Shown here piece by piece: positions 42,696-51,070 of a DNA stretch of 64,000 nt; within the stretch, counting starts at the first letter, position 1, and each line of letters begins with the position of its first letter. The translations under genes and the position numbers were made by a program. The notes beneath the pieces are model-generated. The model was not told the origin of the DNA. It ran no database searches and was given only the letters and a program-made list of their open reading frames with translations. Origin of the DNA: Oerskovia jenensis (GTDB lineage Bacteria > Actinomycetota > Actinomycetes > Actinomycetales > Cellulomonadaceae); the NCBI RefSeq assembly GCF_016907235.1, contig NZ_JAFBBO010000001.1, positions 1,922,001-1,986,000 on the forward strand, in the 5' to 3' direction.

Positions 42696-43657
42696 CGGGG
42701 GGCCTTCTCCCCCGCCTCGACCGAGAACGGCAGGACGTTGCCGTCGACCGGGCGCGGGCACGTGCCGAAGTCGGTGAAGGCGTAGGGCAGGTTGAGCGTC
42801 CGGTTCAGGTCGAGGCGCAGCGTGCGGGCGGCGTCCGGGCCGGCCGTGGTCTCGTCGTCCGACGTCTCGGCCACATCGGTCCCGGACCCACCGGCCGTCG
42901 CACGGTCGACGAACAGCACCCGCCAGTCCGCGATACCGGGGGCCGGGTCGGTGAACAGCAGGCTCGTGCTGCCGCCGGGCGTGCCCGTGAGCCGCAGCGT
43001 CGTGGTCAGGCCGTCGCGCGCGACGTCGACCTCGCCCACGACCTGGACGTGGTGCTCGAGGCCGGGCTGCGCCCCGCCCACGACCTCGGCGACCGGGGCG
43101 TCGTACCAGCGCACCGGTGCGTCGAGGACCCATGACGGGTCGTAGTCGAAGGTCGGGACCCCCTCGAACGCGACCCGGGTGCGAGCCCGGGGGTCACGCA
43201 CGCGCAGCCCGTACCTTCCGGTGCGCCGCACGAGCTCGACCGCGACGGGCGAGGCCGGGTCGACGCCGTCGGGCACGAAGGTCGCGACGAACGTCGAGGC
43301 GCCCTCCGCGACGTCCTGCACGTGCGTGCCGCGCAGCACGTCCTGGCCGCCGGCCGGGACGATCGCGTCGGCCGCCGCTGCCCGCAGGTGCACGCCGTCC
43401 GTGTCCGACCACCACTGGCCGGGCAGGCCCGGGAAGGCCGTCGGGGACTCCGGGACCCAGTGCAGCGTGGTGAGCGTGAGCCAGCCGTGCTGCTCGCGCA
43501 GGGTGCGCTCACGCTCGGCGTGCCACGCCGACCACGCGGCGACGGCGGCGCTCGTCGCCGAGCCGTCGGACGGCTCGGCGGGCGTGCCCGTCGGTGCGGA
43601 CGCCGTGTGGCGGCCGCGCGTGGTGACGCCTGTCGGGGACGTGGTGCTCGTCGTCAT
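42692..43657 (-). CDS. DUF1684 domain protein
   Basis: A 321-residue protein carrying DUF1684, a domain of unknown function common beside LLM and sulfur genes. Family blocks: HAERERTLREQHGWLTLTTL (about 45-64), HWVPESPTAFPGLPGQWWSD and the C-terminal LRLDLNRTLNLPYAFTDFGT followed by CPRPVDGNVLPFSVEAGEKA. The last block has conserved Cys and Pro. The N-terminus is Ser/Thr-rich. AAGGAG precedes the ATG at 43657. It overlaps the GNAT gene, which suggests linked activity; a hydrolase role is only speculation. Confidence 0.85.
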   Translation of the reverse strand: MTTSTTSPTGVTTRGRHTASAPTGTPAEPSDGSATSAAVAAWSAWHAERERTLREQHGWLTLTTLHWVPESPTAFPGLPGQWWSDTDGVHLRAAAADAIVPAGGQDVLRGTHVQDVAEGASTFVATFVPDGVDPASPVAVELVRRTGRYGLRVRDPRARTRVAFEGVPTFDYDPSWVLDAPVRWYDAPVAEVVGGAQPGLEHHVQVVGEVDVARDGLTTTLRLTGTPGGSTSLLFTDPAPGIADWRVLFVDRATAGGSGTDVAETSDDETTAGPDAARTLRLDLNRTLNLPYAFTDFGTCPRPVDGNVLPFSVEAGEKAPR

Positions 43658-43697
43658 GATGCTCCTTCGGGCTGGTGTCGGACGGTGTCGGGACGGG

Positions 43698-45116
43698 TCA
43701 GGCGGAGTGCGCCGCGGCGCCGGAGGGGGCACGGGCGGGGATGCCCGTGCCCGCCTCGGGGCGCGCCAGCCCCAGGTGGTCCCGGAGCGTCGTGCCCGTG
43801 TACTCGGTGCGGAACGAGCCACGCTCCTGGAGCAGCGGCACGACCTGGTCGAACACGTCGTCGAGGCCGGCCGGGGTCAGGTGCGGCACGAGGATGAAGC
43901 CGTCCGACGCGTCCTCCTGCACGTGGCGGTCGATGTCGTCGGCGACCTGCTGGGCCGTGCCGACGAACCCGCCGCGGCCCGACACCTCGATCACGAGGTC
44001 CCGGATGGACCAGCCGTTGGCCGCGGCCTTCTCGCGCCACGCCGCGACGACGGGCGCGGGGTCCTTGATGTGCCGGACGCGGCCGCGCGTGATGTTCAGG
44101 TGGTCGAGGTCGGGCTCGACGTCGGGCAGCGGCCCCTCGGGGTCGTACGCCGTGAGGTCCCGACCCCAGACCTGCTCGAGGAACGCGATGGCGGTCCGGC
44201 CGGGGACCTGCTGGAGCCGGATCTCCCGCGCCCGCTCGGCGGCCTCCTCGGCCGTGTCCCCCAGGACGACGACCGTCGCGGGGAGGATCTTGAGCGAGTC
44301 GCGGTCGCGACCGTGGGCCGCGAGGCGGGACTTCACGTCGGCGTAGAACGCCTGGCCGTCCTCGAACGCCGAGTGCGCGGAGAAGATCACGTCGGCCGTC
44401 GCGGCGGCGAAGTCGCGACCGTCGGCCGAATCGCCCGCCTGGAACAGGACGGGGTGCCCCTGGGGCCCGCGGGGGGTCTCGAAGCGTCCCGCCACGTCGA
44501 AGTGCCTGCCCTGGTGCGCGAACGGTCGGACGGCCCCCGCCCGCTCGACCTCGTCGTCGTCCACGGCCTCGTCGGCCCACGAGTCCCAGAGCCGGCGGGC
44601 CAGGGCGACGAGCTCGCCCGCGCGCTCGTACCGCTCCTCGTAGGGCAGGAACCCGCCGCGACGGAAGTTGGCACCCGTGAAGGCGTCGGGGCTCGTGACC
44701 AGGTTCCAGGCCGCGCGGCCACCCGACAGGAGGTCGAGCGTCGCGAACTGGCGGGCCAGCTCGTAGGGCTCGTTGAACGTCGTGTTGACCGTACCCGCGA
44801 GGCCCAGGCGGTCGGTGACCGCGGCGAGCGCGGCCAGGACCGGGAGCGTGTCGGGGCGGCCGACCACGTCGAGGTCGTGGATCTGCCCCTTGTGCTCACG
44901 CAGGCGCAGGCCCTCGGCGAGGAAGAAGAAGTCGAGCTTCGCGACCTCGGCCCGGCGCGCGAGGTACTCGAACGACGCGAAGTCGATCTGGCTGCCGGAG
45001 GCCGGGTCGCTCCATACGGTCGTGTTGTTGACTCCCGGGAAGTGCGCGCCCAGGTGGATCTGCTTGCGGGGACGGCCGTCGCGCGAACGGGTCGAGTCGG
45101 GGGTGGGGTGCGTCAT
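43698..45116 (-). CDS. LLM flavin-dependent monooxygenase, NtaA/SnaA/DszA (CmoJ-like) family
   Basis: A 472-residue FMNH2-dependent monooxygenase. Blocks: HLGAHFPGVNNTTVWSDPAS (about 21-40), FDFASFEYLARRAE-like segment, LAGTVNTTFNEPYELARQFA (about 106-125), LDLLSGGRAAWNLVTSPDAF (about 127-146), NFRRGGFLPYEERYERAGEL, PVLFQAGDSADGRDFAAATA. It is closer to CmoJ/NtaA than the met-operon copy. In B. subtilis CmoJ cleaves the C-S bond of N-acetyl-S-alkyl-cysteines; an analogous role is likely. GAGGAACC precedes the ATG, overlapping the previous gene's stop region (12-bp gap). Confidence 0.9.
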   Translation of the reverse strand: MTHPTPDSTRSRDGRPRKQIHLGAHFPGVNNTTVWSDPASGSQIDFASFEYLARRAEVAKLDFFFLAEGLRLREHKGQIHDLDVVGRPDTLPVLAALAAVTDRLGLAGTVNTTFNEPYELARQFATLDLLSGGRAAWNLVTSPDAFTGANFRRGGFLPYEERYERAGELVALARRLWDSWADEAVDDDEVERAGAVRPFAHQGRHFDVAGRFETPRGPQGHPVLFQAGDSADGRDFAAATADVIFSAHSAFEDGQAFYADVKSRLAAHGRDRDSLKILPATVVVLGDTAEEAAERAREIRLQQVPGRTAIAFLEQVWGRDLTAYDPEGPLPDVEPDLDHLNITRGRVRHIKDPAPVVAAWREKAAANGWSIRDLVIEVSGRGGFVGTAQQVADDIDRHVQEDASDGFILVPHLTPAGLDDVFDQVVPLLQERGSFRTEYTGTTLRDHLGLARPEAGTGIPARAPSGAAAHSA

Positions 45117-45128
45117 GGTGGGGGTTCC

Positions 45129-46409
45129 TCAGGCGATCGCAGCGGCGTAGCGGTTGGCGGGGCGTGCGAGCCCCAGGGTGTCCCGCAAGGTCGTGCCGGG
45201 GTAGGCCGACCGGAAGACACGGGCCTCCTGGAGCAAGGGCACGACGCCGTCGACGAGGGCGTCGAGGTCGGTGCGCAGCGAGGACGGACGGATCGTGAAC
45301 CCGTCGGCCGCGCCGGCGTCGAACCACTCCTCGACCAGTTCGGCGAGGTCGCGGGCCGTGCCGACGTGCGTGAGCGAGTCGGTGTCCCACGTGATGCCCT
45401 CGAGCCCCTCGAGCAGGTCGAGCCGCGCCTGCGCGCTGGCCCGGTCCTGCCCGATCACGGCGTACAGGTCGACCAGGACGCGCAGGTCGTCGGGGTCCCG
45501 GCCCGCGTCCGCGGCGGCGGCACGCACCTGGTCGCGCAGCGCCTTCGCACCGTCGAGCGTCGTGGCCCGTACGCGCACGACGTCGGCGCGACGGCCTGCG
45601 AGGGCCAGTGCCTCGGCGGAGTCCGCGCGCACGACGACCGGGGGCTGCGCCTGGGGTGAGCGGGGCGTGATGGAGGGCCCCTTCACGGCGAAGCGGACGC
45701 CGTCGTAGTCGACGTAGTGCACCTTGTCGCGGTCGATGAACCGGCCCGAGGGGACGTCGCGGATCTCGGCGTCGTCCTCCCAGCTGTCCCAGAGGCGGCT
45801 CACGACCTCGATGGCCTCCTCGGCCTCGGCGATCGCGTCCGCGGGGCTCTGCGCGTCCTTGCGGCCGAAGAGCGCCGCGGCGGCCTCGCTCGTCGACCAG
45901 CCCACCTGCCAGGCCGCCCGGCCGGTGCTCACGTGGTCGATCGTCGCGATCGCCTTGGAGACGTGGAAGGGCTCGGTGTGCGTGGTGTCGACGGTCGCGA
46001 CGAGGCCGATGCCCGTCGAGCGGGGGGCCAGCCGCGAGGCCACGAGCGCGGCGTCGAGCCGGCCGCGGAGCGTCGTGTTGCGCGTGGGCTGGAGCGAGAA
46101 CGTGTCGTCGAACAGCGCGAAGTCGAGCACGCCGCGCTGGGCGGTCGCGACGAGCTCCTGCAGCCGGTGCGCGTCGAAGAGCTGCGGTGACTGCGATCCC
46201 ACGGCTCGCCACGCCCCCGCTCGCGCGCCGGCGTCGGACAGGTCGATGCCGAGGTGCACCGAGCGGCGCGGGCGCTCGTCGAGCAGGTCGTCGATGCTGG
46301 CGAGCGTGTCGAGGTCGTCCTCGACGGGCCGGCTCGCGGCCTGCTCGTCGGACTGGGCAGCGGGCTGCGAGGTGGGGGCGAACAGTGGCGTCAGGTTCGA
46401 GTCAGGCAT
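45129..46409 (-). CDS. LLM class flavin-dependent oxidoreductase
   Basis: A 426-residue luciferase-like oxidoreductase that opens the long operon. Blocks: RSVHLGIDLSDAGARAGAWR (about 49-68), LQELVATAQRGVLDFALFDD (about 81-100), GIGLVATVDTTHTEPFHVSK (about 132-151), TIDHVSTGRAAWQVGWSTSE (about 154-173) and PVVVRADSAEALALAGRRAD. The first 48 residues are an acidic, Ala/Gln-rich extension. The ATG at 46409 is supported by GGAG 11 bases upstream; a longer in-frame form (46583) lacks a better start. It lies 234 bp beyond the Cys-rich leader peptide. Confidence 0.87.
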   Translation of the reverse strand: MPDSNLTPLFAPTSQPAAQSDEQAASRPVEDDLDTLASIDDLLDERPRRSVHLGIDLSDAGARAGAWRAVGSQSPQLFDAHRLQELVATAQRGVLDFALFDDTFSLQPTRNTTLRGRLDAALVASRLAPRSTGIGLVATVDTTHTEPFHVSKAIATIDHVSTGRAAWQVGWSTSEAAAALFGRKDAQSPADAIAEAEEAIEVVSRLWDSWEDDAEIRDVPSGRFIDRDKVHYVDYDGVRFAVKGPSITPRSPQAQPPVVVRADSAEALALAGRRADVVRVRATTLDGAKALRDQVRAAAADAGRDPDDLRVLVDLYAVIGQDRASAQARLDLLEGLEGITWDTDSLTHVGTARDLAELVEEWFDAGAADGFTIRPSSLRTDLDALVDGVVPLLQEARVFRSAYPGTTLRDTLGLARPANRYAAAIA

Positions 46410-46643
46410 GGGTCGTTCCACTCCGGGAGGTCGGGTGCGGGGTCGCGAGGAGGGGCTGTCGCAGGGGTCGACGGACAGCCGCGACGGGTCGCGCGAACAG
46501 GGTGCAGCGGGTGGACCGCCCGGCGCGGTGGTCGGTGGCACCGTGGCCGGCCGTCGATCGGCATGCCGCGGCGACCCGGTCACGGGCGGGGCGGTTCAGG
46601 GACGAGCCGGCTCGGCTCGGGAGGCGTCAGGCGGAGCGCAGGC
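46410..46643 (-). other. C-rich leader segment between the Cys leader peptide and the operon
   Basis: 234 nt of the predicted transcript. On the minus strand it is rich in C and poor in G and lacks a stable intrinsic terminator, a profile compatible with a Rho loading region. No gene is supported. Confidence 0.4.
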
Positions 46644-46751
46644 TCAACAACAGACGCGGCCCGGGACGACGGGGCGCCCGGGGGAACAACACATTCGACG
46701 TGCGGGGGCCGACGTGGCCGTCACGAGGACGAGCGCGGTGCTGGTGTCCAC
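46644..46751 (-). CDS. Cys-Cys leader peptide (probable cysteine-responsive attenuator)
   Basis: A 35-codon ORF starting with GTG (46751), preceded by AGGAGG (46761-46756) four bases upstream. The peptide is MDTSTALVLVTATSAPARRM, then CCSPGRPVVPGRVCC. Cysteines are at 21, 22, 34 and 35, all TGT, the codon disfavoured in high-GC genomes; the last pair directly precedes the TGA stop. A CCCGGG/CCCGGG hairpin (46660-46682) lies between the pairs. Short Cys-rich uORFs act as cysteine-responsive attenuators in mycobacteria (established), and this one precedes sulfur genes. Low Cys-tRNA would stall ribosomes at the Cys pairs and change folding or Rho access (inference). Confidence 0.7.
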   Translation of the reverse strand: MDTSTALVLVTATSAPARRMCCSPGRPVVPGRVCC

Positions 46752-46804
46752 GGGTCCTCCTCGGGTCGTCGTGCTGCGGTGCGGCGGACGGGGCGTCTGC
46801 CGAT

Positions 46805-46827
46805 GGCCCGGAATGTATGCCCGGGCC
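46805..46827. promoter_or_regulatory. Inverted repeat over the -10 element of the organosulfur operon
   Basis: GGCCCGG (46805-46811) and CCGGGCC (46821-46827), 9-base spacer, covering the -10 hexamer. Position suits a repressor operator; no candidate regulator is encoded nearby. Confidence 0.45.
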
Positions 46828-46840
46828 CTGGGTGTGTCAA
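46812..46840 (-). promoter_or_regulatory. Promoter of the leader peptide and organosulfur operon
   Basis: Minus strand TTGACA (46840-46835), 17-bp spacer, TACATT (46817-46812). It is the best sigma-70-like match in the window; the predicted start near 46805 leaves about 54 nt before the leader GTG. Confidence 0.8.
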
Positions 46841-46920
46841 CGACTTGGGCCAACCGTCCGCATTCTGGACCGAATCAGTAGAGATTGAGACGGGAACCCG
46901 TCCGAAACGGACACCACCTT

Positions 46921-46985
46921 CCGCTGAGTGCGGAGTATTTGTCGTCATCACCGGCGATCCACAGCAACTACTCCGCACTCAGCGG
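46921..46985. terminator. Hairpin terminator after the SDR gene (TGCGGAGTA-type, copy 2)
   Basis: 17-bp perfect outer stem (46921-46937 with 46969-46985), then an imperfect inner stem around ACCGGC. The arm TGCGGAGTATTTGTCGTC resembles the hairpin at 36626-36674. It lies 7 bases beyond the SDR stop and upstream of the organosulfur promoter. Confidence 0.75.
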
Positions 46986-46992
46986 ACGAGGA

Positions 46993-47787
46993 TCAGCGCG
47001 GCGCCATCCGGATCGCGCCGTCGAGGCGGATCACCTCGCCGTTGAGCATGGGGTTCTCGACGATCGCCCGCACCAGGCGCGCGAACTCCTCGGGGCGGCC
47101 GAGCCGGCGCGGGTGCGGCACCTGGCCCGCGAGCGAGTCCTGAGCCTCGGGGGGCAGGGACGCCATCATGGGCGTGCTGAAGATGCCGGGCGCGACGGTC
47201 ATGACCCGGATGCGCTTGTCGGCGAGGTCACGCGCGAGCGGCAGGGTCATCGCGGCGACGGCCCCCTTCGACGCCGCGTAGGCGGTCTGGCCCACCTGGC
47301 CGTCGAACGCCGCGACCGACGCGGTGTTCACGATCACGCCCCGTTCCTCGGGCTCGTCGCGCGCCTCCCCGCCCCCGTCACCACCGGCACCCCCCAGCGC
47401 GACCATGCGCTCGGCCGCGAGCCGCGCGACGTTGAACGTCCCGACCAGGTTCACGGTCACGACCTTCTGGAACGCGGCGAGGTCATGCACACCGCCCTTG
47501 CCGAGCACGCGCCGCGCGAGCACGATCCCCGCGCAGCTCACCGCGACGTGCAGCCCCCCCAGCTCGGTGGCCGCGTCGAGGGCGCGGGACACGTCGTCCT
47601 CGCTCGTCACGTCGGTCGGCACGAACCGGACCGCGTCGCCCAGGGCGTCCGCGAGCGCCTGTCCGGGCGAGCCCGGCAGGTCCGCGACCACGACGCGCGC
47701 CCCCGCGCCGACCAGCTCCTCGACGGTCGCCCGCCCCAGGCCCGAGGCCCCACCGGTCACCAGCGCGACCTTGCCCGCGATCTCCAC
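46993..47787 (-). CDS. SDR family dehydrogenase, HSD10/3-hydroxyacyl-CoA dehydrogenase-like
   Basis: A 264-residue short-chain dehydrogenase. NAD-binding motif [20 protein letters not shown] (about 7-26), acidic cofactor pocket VVVADLPG, catalytic site [20 protein letters not shown] (about 165-184) then KGAVAAM with Tyr and Lys of YxxxK, and a C-terminal [20 protein letters not shown] typical of HSD10. A Gly-rich insertion (about 143-155) is unusual. It probably oxidises 3-hydroxyacyl-CoA or another secondary alcohol. The GTG at 47787 follows AAGGAG at 6 bases. Divergent from ligB. Confidence 0.88.
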   Translation of the reverse strand: MEIAGKVALVTGGASGLGRATVEELVGAGARVVVADLPGSPGQALADALGDAVRFVPTDVTSEDDVSRALDAATELGGLHVAVSCAGIVLARRVLGKGGVHDLAAFQKVVTVNLVGTFNVARLAAERMVALGGAGGDGGGEARDEPEERGVIVNTASVAAFDGQVGQTAYAASKGAVAAMTLPLARDLADKRIRVMTVAPGIFSTPMMASLPPEAQDSLAGQVPHPRRLGRPEEFARLVRAIVENPMLNGEVIRLDGAIRMAPR

Positions 47788-47906
47788 GTCCCACTCCTTC
47801 GTCGACGGTCGTGGGCAGCGTAGCCCGGGGACGAGGAGGTCCGCAGGGCCGGGTACCGCCGTCGGGCTGGCCGAGCGGGTCGGGCGGGGTGGCGCGAGGA
47901 TGAGAC

Positions 47907-49538
47907 ATGCTGCTCGCCGAGGTCGCCGCCACGTCCGACGCCGTCGCCGCCACCCGTTCGCGCCTCGCCAAGCGTGCGGCGCTGGCCGACCTGCTGCGCC
48001 GGGCCGCGTCGCACGGAGAGGCAGGCGTGCCCGGTGACGACGTCGAGATCGTCGTGTCCTACCTCGCGGGCGAGCTGCGGCAGCGCCGCACGGGACTCGG
48101 CTGGGCATCGCTGCGCTCCCTGCCGCCGCCCGCCGCGTCCCCGACGCTCTCGGTCGCGGCGGTCGACGCGACGTTCGAGGAGATGGCGGCGCTCGCGGGT
48201 CCGGGCTCGGACACCGCTCGGTCCGCGGCGGCGACTGCGCTGTTCGCGGCGGCGACCGAGCGCGAGCAGTCGTTCCTGCGCGGCCTGGTCGCGGGAGACC
48301 TGCGGCAGGGCGCGCTCGACGCGCTGGTCGTGGACGCGGTCGCCGAGGCCGCGGGCGTCCCGGTCGACGCGGTGCGGCGAGCGGTCATGCTGCGCGGGGC
48401 CACGGGCCCGGTCGCCCGCGCGGCCCTCGAGGCGTCAGGCCCGACGGCGGCGCTCACCGCCCTGGCCGGCTTCGGCCTCGAGGTCGGTCGCCCCGTGCGG
48501 CCCATGCTCGCGCAGTCGGCCCCCGACGTGGCGGCGGCGTTCGACAAGCTCGGCGCCTCCCCTACCGCGGACGACCCGGGACACCGGGTGTCGGTCGACG
48601 TGAAGCTCGACGGCATCCGCATCCAGGTGCACCGCGACGGCACCGAGGTGCGGGTGTTCACGCGCTCGCTCGACGACATCACCTCGCGCGTCCCGGAGAT
48701 CGTCGCGGCCGCACGTTCCCTGGCCTCGGAGCGGTTCGTGCTCGACGGCGAGGCCCTCGTCGTCGGGCCGGACGGGGTGGCCCGGCCGTTCCAGGAGACG
48801 GCCGCACGCTCGGCCACGCGCGAGGCTCCCGGAGCGGACGGCGGGAGCGACGCCCCCGGCCCGGGCGGCGAGGCGAGCGAGACCGCGCTCGCAGGGGCGC
48901 TCGCGCTCCGCCCGTACTTCTTCGACGTGCTGCACGCCGACGGCGACGACCTGATCGACGCCCCGCTGCACGAACGGCTCGACGTGCTCGACCGGGTCGC
49001 GGAGTCGTTCACGGTCCGTCGCCTGCGGACCTCCTCCCCCGGTGCGGCCGAGGAGTTCTTCGCCGAGGCCGTGCGCGAGGGGCAGGAGGGCGTGGTCGTG
49101 AAGTTGCTCGACGCGCCGTACGCGGCCGGGCGCCGCGGCGCAGGGTGGGTCAAGGTCAAGCCGCGACACACGCTCGACCTCGTGGTGCTCGCGGTCGAGT
49201 GGGGGTCGGGGCGCCGGACGGGTCTGCTGTCCAACATCCACCTGGGCGCGCGGGACCCCCAGGGCGGGTTCGTGATGCTCGGCAAGACGTTCAAGGGCAT
49301 GACCGACGAGATGCTGCGCTGGCAGACCGAGCGGTTCCTCGCGCTCGAGACCTCGCGCAGCGACCACGTGGTGCACGTGCGGCCCGAGCAGGTCGTCGAG
49401 ATCGCGTTCGACGGGCTCCAGCGGTCCACGCGCTACCCGGGCGGGCTCGCGCTGCGGTTCGCGCGCGTGCTGCGCTACCGCGACGACAAGACCGCCGACG
49501 AGGCGGACACCCTCGAGACGGTCAGGGCGCTGGCGTGA
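47907..49538 (+). CDS. ligB: ATP-dependent DNA ligase, LigB type
   Basis: A 543-residue ATP-dependent ligase that co-linearly resembles Mycobacterium LigB. An N-terminal domain (1-200, [40 protein letters not shown]) precedes the nucleotidyltransferase domain with motif [15 protein letters not shown] (K233 forms the lysyl-AMP), [25 protein letters not shown] and motif [21 protein letters not shown]; the OB-fold includes [20 protein letters not shown]. An insertion (about 305-332) is Gly/Ala/Ser-rich. It seals nicks, probably in repair since replication uses NAD-dependent LigA. AGGA precedes the ATG. Confidence 0.95.
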   Translation: MLLAEVAATSDAVAATRSRLAKRAALADLLRRAASHGEAGVPGDDVEIVVSYLAGELRQRRTGLGWASLRSLPPPAASPTLSVAAVDATFEEMAALAGPGSDTARSAAATALFAAATEREQSFLRGLVAGDLRQGALDALVVDAVAEAAGVPVDAVRRAVMLRGATGPVARAALEASGPTAALTALAGFGLEVGRPVRPMLAQSAPDVAAAFDKLGASPTADDPGHRVSVDVKLDGIRIQVHRDGTEVRVFTRSLDDITSRVPEIVAAARSLASERFVLDGEALVVGPDGVARPFQETAARSATREAPGADGGSDAPGPGGEASETALAGALALRPYFFDVLHADGDDLIDAPLHERLDVLDRVAESFTVRRLRTSSPGAAEEFFAEAVREGQEGVVVKLLDAPYAAGRRGAGWVKVKPRHTLDLVVLAVEWGSGRRTGLLSNIHLGARDPQGGFVMLGKTFKGMTDEMLRWQTERFLALETSRSDHVVHVRPEQVVEIAFDGLQRSTRYPGGLALRFARVLRYRDDKTADEADTLETVRALA

Positions 49539-49542
49539 CCTC

Positions 49543-49565
49543 CTCCGTCGCGGCCCGCGACGGAG
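49543..49565. terminator. Bidirectional hairpin terminator after ligB
   Basis: Perfect 10-bp stem CTCCGTCGCG / CGCGACGGAG with a 3-base loop, 5 bases after the ligB stop and 10 bases beyond the convergent gene's stop. Confidence 0.75.
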
Positions 49566-49574
49566 CGGCTCACG

Positions 49575-50555
49575 TCAGACGCCGCTCGTCGCGACCCGCT
49601 GGAGGATCGCGATCTCGGCCGGTGGGAATCCCAGGGCCGCGTGTGCGAGGGCTCCTGCCGTGTGTCGGGTGAGCAGCTCGACCCGAGCGTCGAACTCCTC
49701 GATCCTCGCGTCCTCGGGGTGCACGAAGCTCGTCAGGTAGACGCCCTCGTCGTTGATGCACGACGTCTCGTCCTGCGGGTCGGCGTCGTCACTCCCTTCC
49801 TCGTCGCGGATCAGGTCGATCTCGATCTCGACGTCCCGCAGGTGCCGTGGCCGCTGGTCGCCGAACCCGTCGCCCGCGACGCCGTGGAGCGCGCGGAAGA
49901 GGCGGCCCGCAGCGACGGATCCGGCGGCGTACCAGCTCCTCTCCCCGTCCTCGCCCTCGGGACCGTCGTCCGCGCACAGCGTGCTCGCGTCGACGTGGAG
50001 CCATCCGATCTCGGGGTCGCGCCAGGCCGTGCTCGCGGGTCTGCTCGGCCACTGCTTGCTGCGCCTGCGGTCCAGCATCCCGACCGCCTCGTTGTTCCAC
50101 GTACGACGGATGCCCTTCCGCGCCGCCGCGGCGGCGATCCGGGTCCCGAGCGTCTCGACGGGCACCACGGGCTCGGAGTAGGGCTCGCGCACCGGGACGG
50201 TGTCGTAGGACCGCAGCGCCGAGGGGTCCGCGGCCACACGAGCGACGGCCTCGGGGCCGGCGACGATCACGGCGTCCAGGGTGCGCACGAAGCGACGCCG
50301 AGCGAACACGGCGTCCCGAGCGACGTAGCCCACGACGCGGGCGTGCGCCTCGGTGTCGAGCAGCACGTACGCCTCGGTGAGCTGCTTGTCGGCCCTGCGC
50401 AGCGACTCGGCGTCCATGCGGCCGGCGGCCCGCTGCCAGGACTCGATGCCCGACGGCGTCACCCGCCCCCCGTACGGGGCGAGCACCTCCCACAGGGTCG
50501 TCCAGCGCGACGGGTCGGCAGAGGCCCTGCCGAGCAGAGGGGCGAGCAAGGACAT
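49575..50555 (-). CDS. DUF4240 family protein (paralogue A)
   Basis: A 326-residue cytoplasmic protein with an N-terminal DUF4240 domain (about 20-120), of unknown function. Recognisable: WTTLWEVLAPYGGRVTPSGI (about 18-37), then AVFARRRFVRTLDAVIVAGP (about 82-101), EAVARVAADPSALRSYD. The C-terminal half (about 170-300) is acidic with WLHVDAS and IEIDLIRDEEGSDDAD. It is a paralogue of the protein at 51071-52075 (same start layout; ARRRF.RT.DAVIVAGP.AVARV.ADP shared). GGAG precedes the ATG. Possibly a toxin-immunity or stress protein, but no evidence. Confidence 0.78.
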   Translation of the reverse strand: MSLLAPLLGRASADPSRWTTLWEVLAPYGGRVTPSGIESWQRAAGRMDAESLRRADKQLTEAYVLLDTEAHARVVGYVARDAVFARRRFVRTLDAVIVAGPEAVARVAADPSALRSYDTVPVREPYSEPVVPVETLGTRIAAAAARKGIRRTWNNEAVGMLDRRRSKQWPSRPASTAWRDPEIGWLHVDASTLCADDGPEGEDGERSWYAAGSVAAGRLFRALHGVAGDGFGDQRPRHLRDVEIEIDLIRDEEGSDDADPQDETSCINDEGVYLTSFVHPEDARIEEFDARVELLTRHTAGALAHAALGFPPAEIAILQRVATSGV

Positions 50556-50701
50556 GAGAGCTCCGTCGTTCGTCGGGCAGGTCCGGTGAGCCTAGCGGTC
50601 CGCGACGCACGGAGCTCCGGGCGAGGTCGCGGGCGAGACCGCCCTTCGGTGATGCTGGGAGCTCACACCCGCTCGCGGGCCAGCCGAGAGGACGCACCAC
50701 C

Positions 50702-50917
50702 ATGACCGACCGCGCCGCCGTCCCGCCCAGCGACCTCACGCCCCGCATCGGCAAGGTCGCGACGCGCGAGCTCGCCCACCACGGGTACACGCGCTACGAG
50801 GACCTCACGCGCGCGACCGCCAAGGAGCTGCTCGCGATCCACGGCGTCGGGCCCCGGGCGATCCGCATCCTGGGCGAGGAGCTCGCCGAGCGGGGGTCGA
50901 GGTTCCGGGAGGGGTGA
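50702..50917 (+). CDS. Small helix-hairpin-helix protein
   Basis: A 71-residue protein formed almost entirely by an HhH module: PRIGKVATRELAHHGYTRYE (about 14-33), DLTRATAKELLAIHGVGPRA (34-53), IRILGEELAERGSRF. The IHGVGPRAI turn resembles the C-terminal domain of RNA polymerase alpha and DNA-binding HhH pairs, suggesting non-specific DNA or nucleic-acid binding. GAGAGG lies about 11 bases before the ATG. It sits between the two DUF4240 genes, in the opposite direction. Confidence 0.8.
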   Translation: MTDRAAVPPSDLTPRIGKVATRELAHHGYTRYEDLTRATAKELLAIHGVGPRAIRILGEELAERGSRFREG

Positions 50918-50983
50918 CGCGGGGTCGCGATCGCGGCCGGCGACCGGGTGTCCGCGGAGCGAGGTCGGCGGCGCGGGATCAGC

Positions 50984-51019
50984 GTTCGCCCAGCGGGACG
51001 GGATCCCGCTGAGCCGAAC
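50984..51019. terminator. Convergent terminator hairpin
   Basis: CAGCGGGA / TCCCGCTG core stem extended by GTTCG / CGAAC with small mismatches, between the HhH gene end and the DUF4240 gene end. Confidence 0.6.
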
Positions 51020-51070
51020 CTCCTCGGCACGAACCCGTCGCCGTCGTCACCGATCTCGTGCCGGGCCACG

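Noticed and set aside
46752-46853. Longer version of the leader peptide with an upstream start
   Set aside because: Its start overlaps the promoter and predicted transcription start; AGGAGG points to the internal GTG at 46751.
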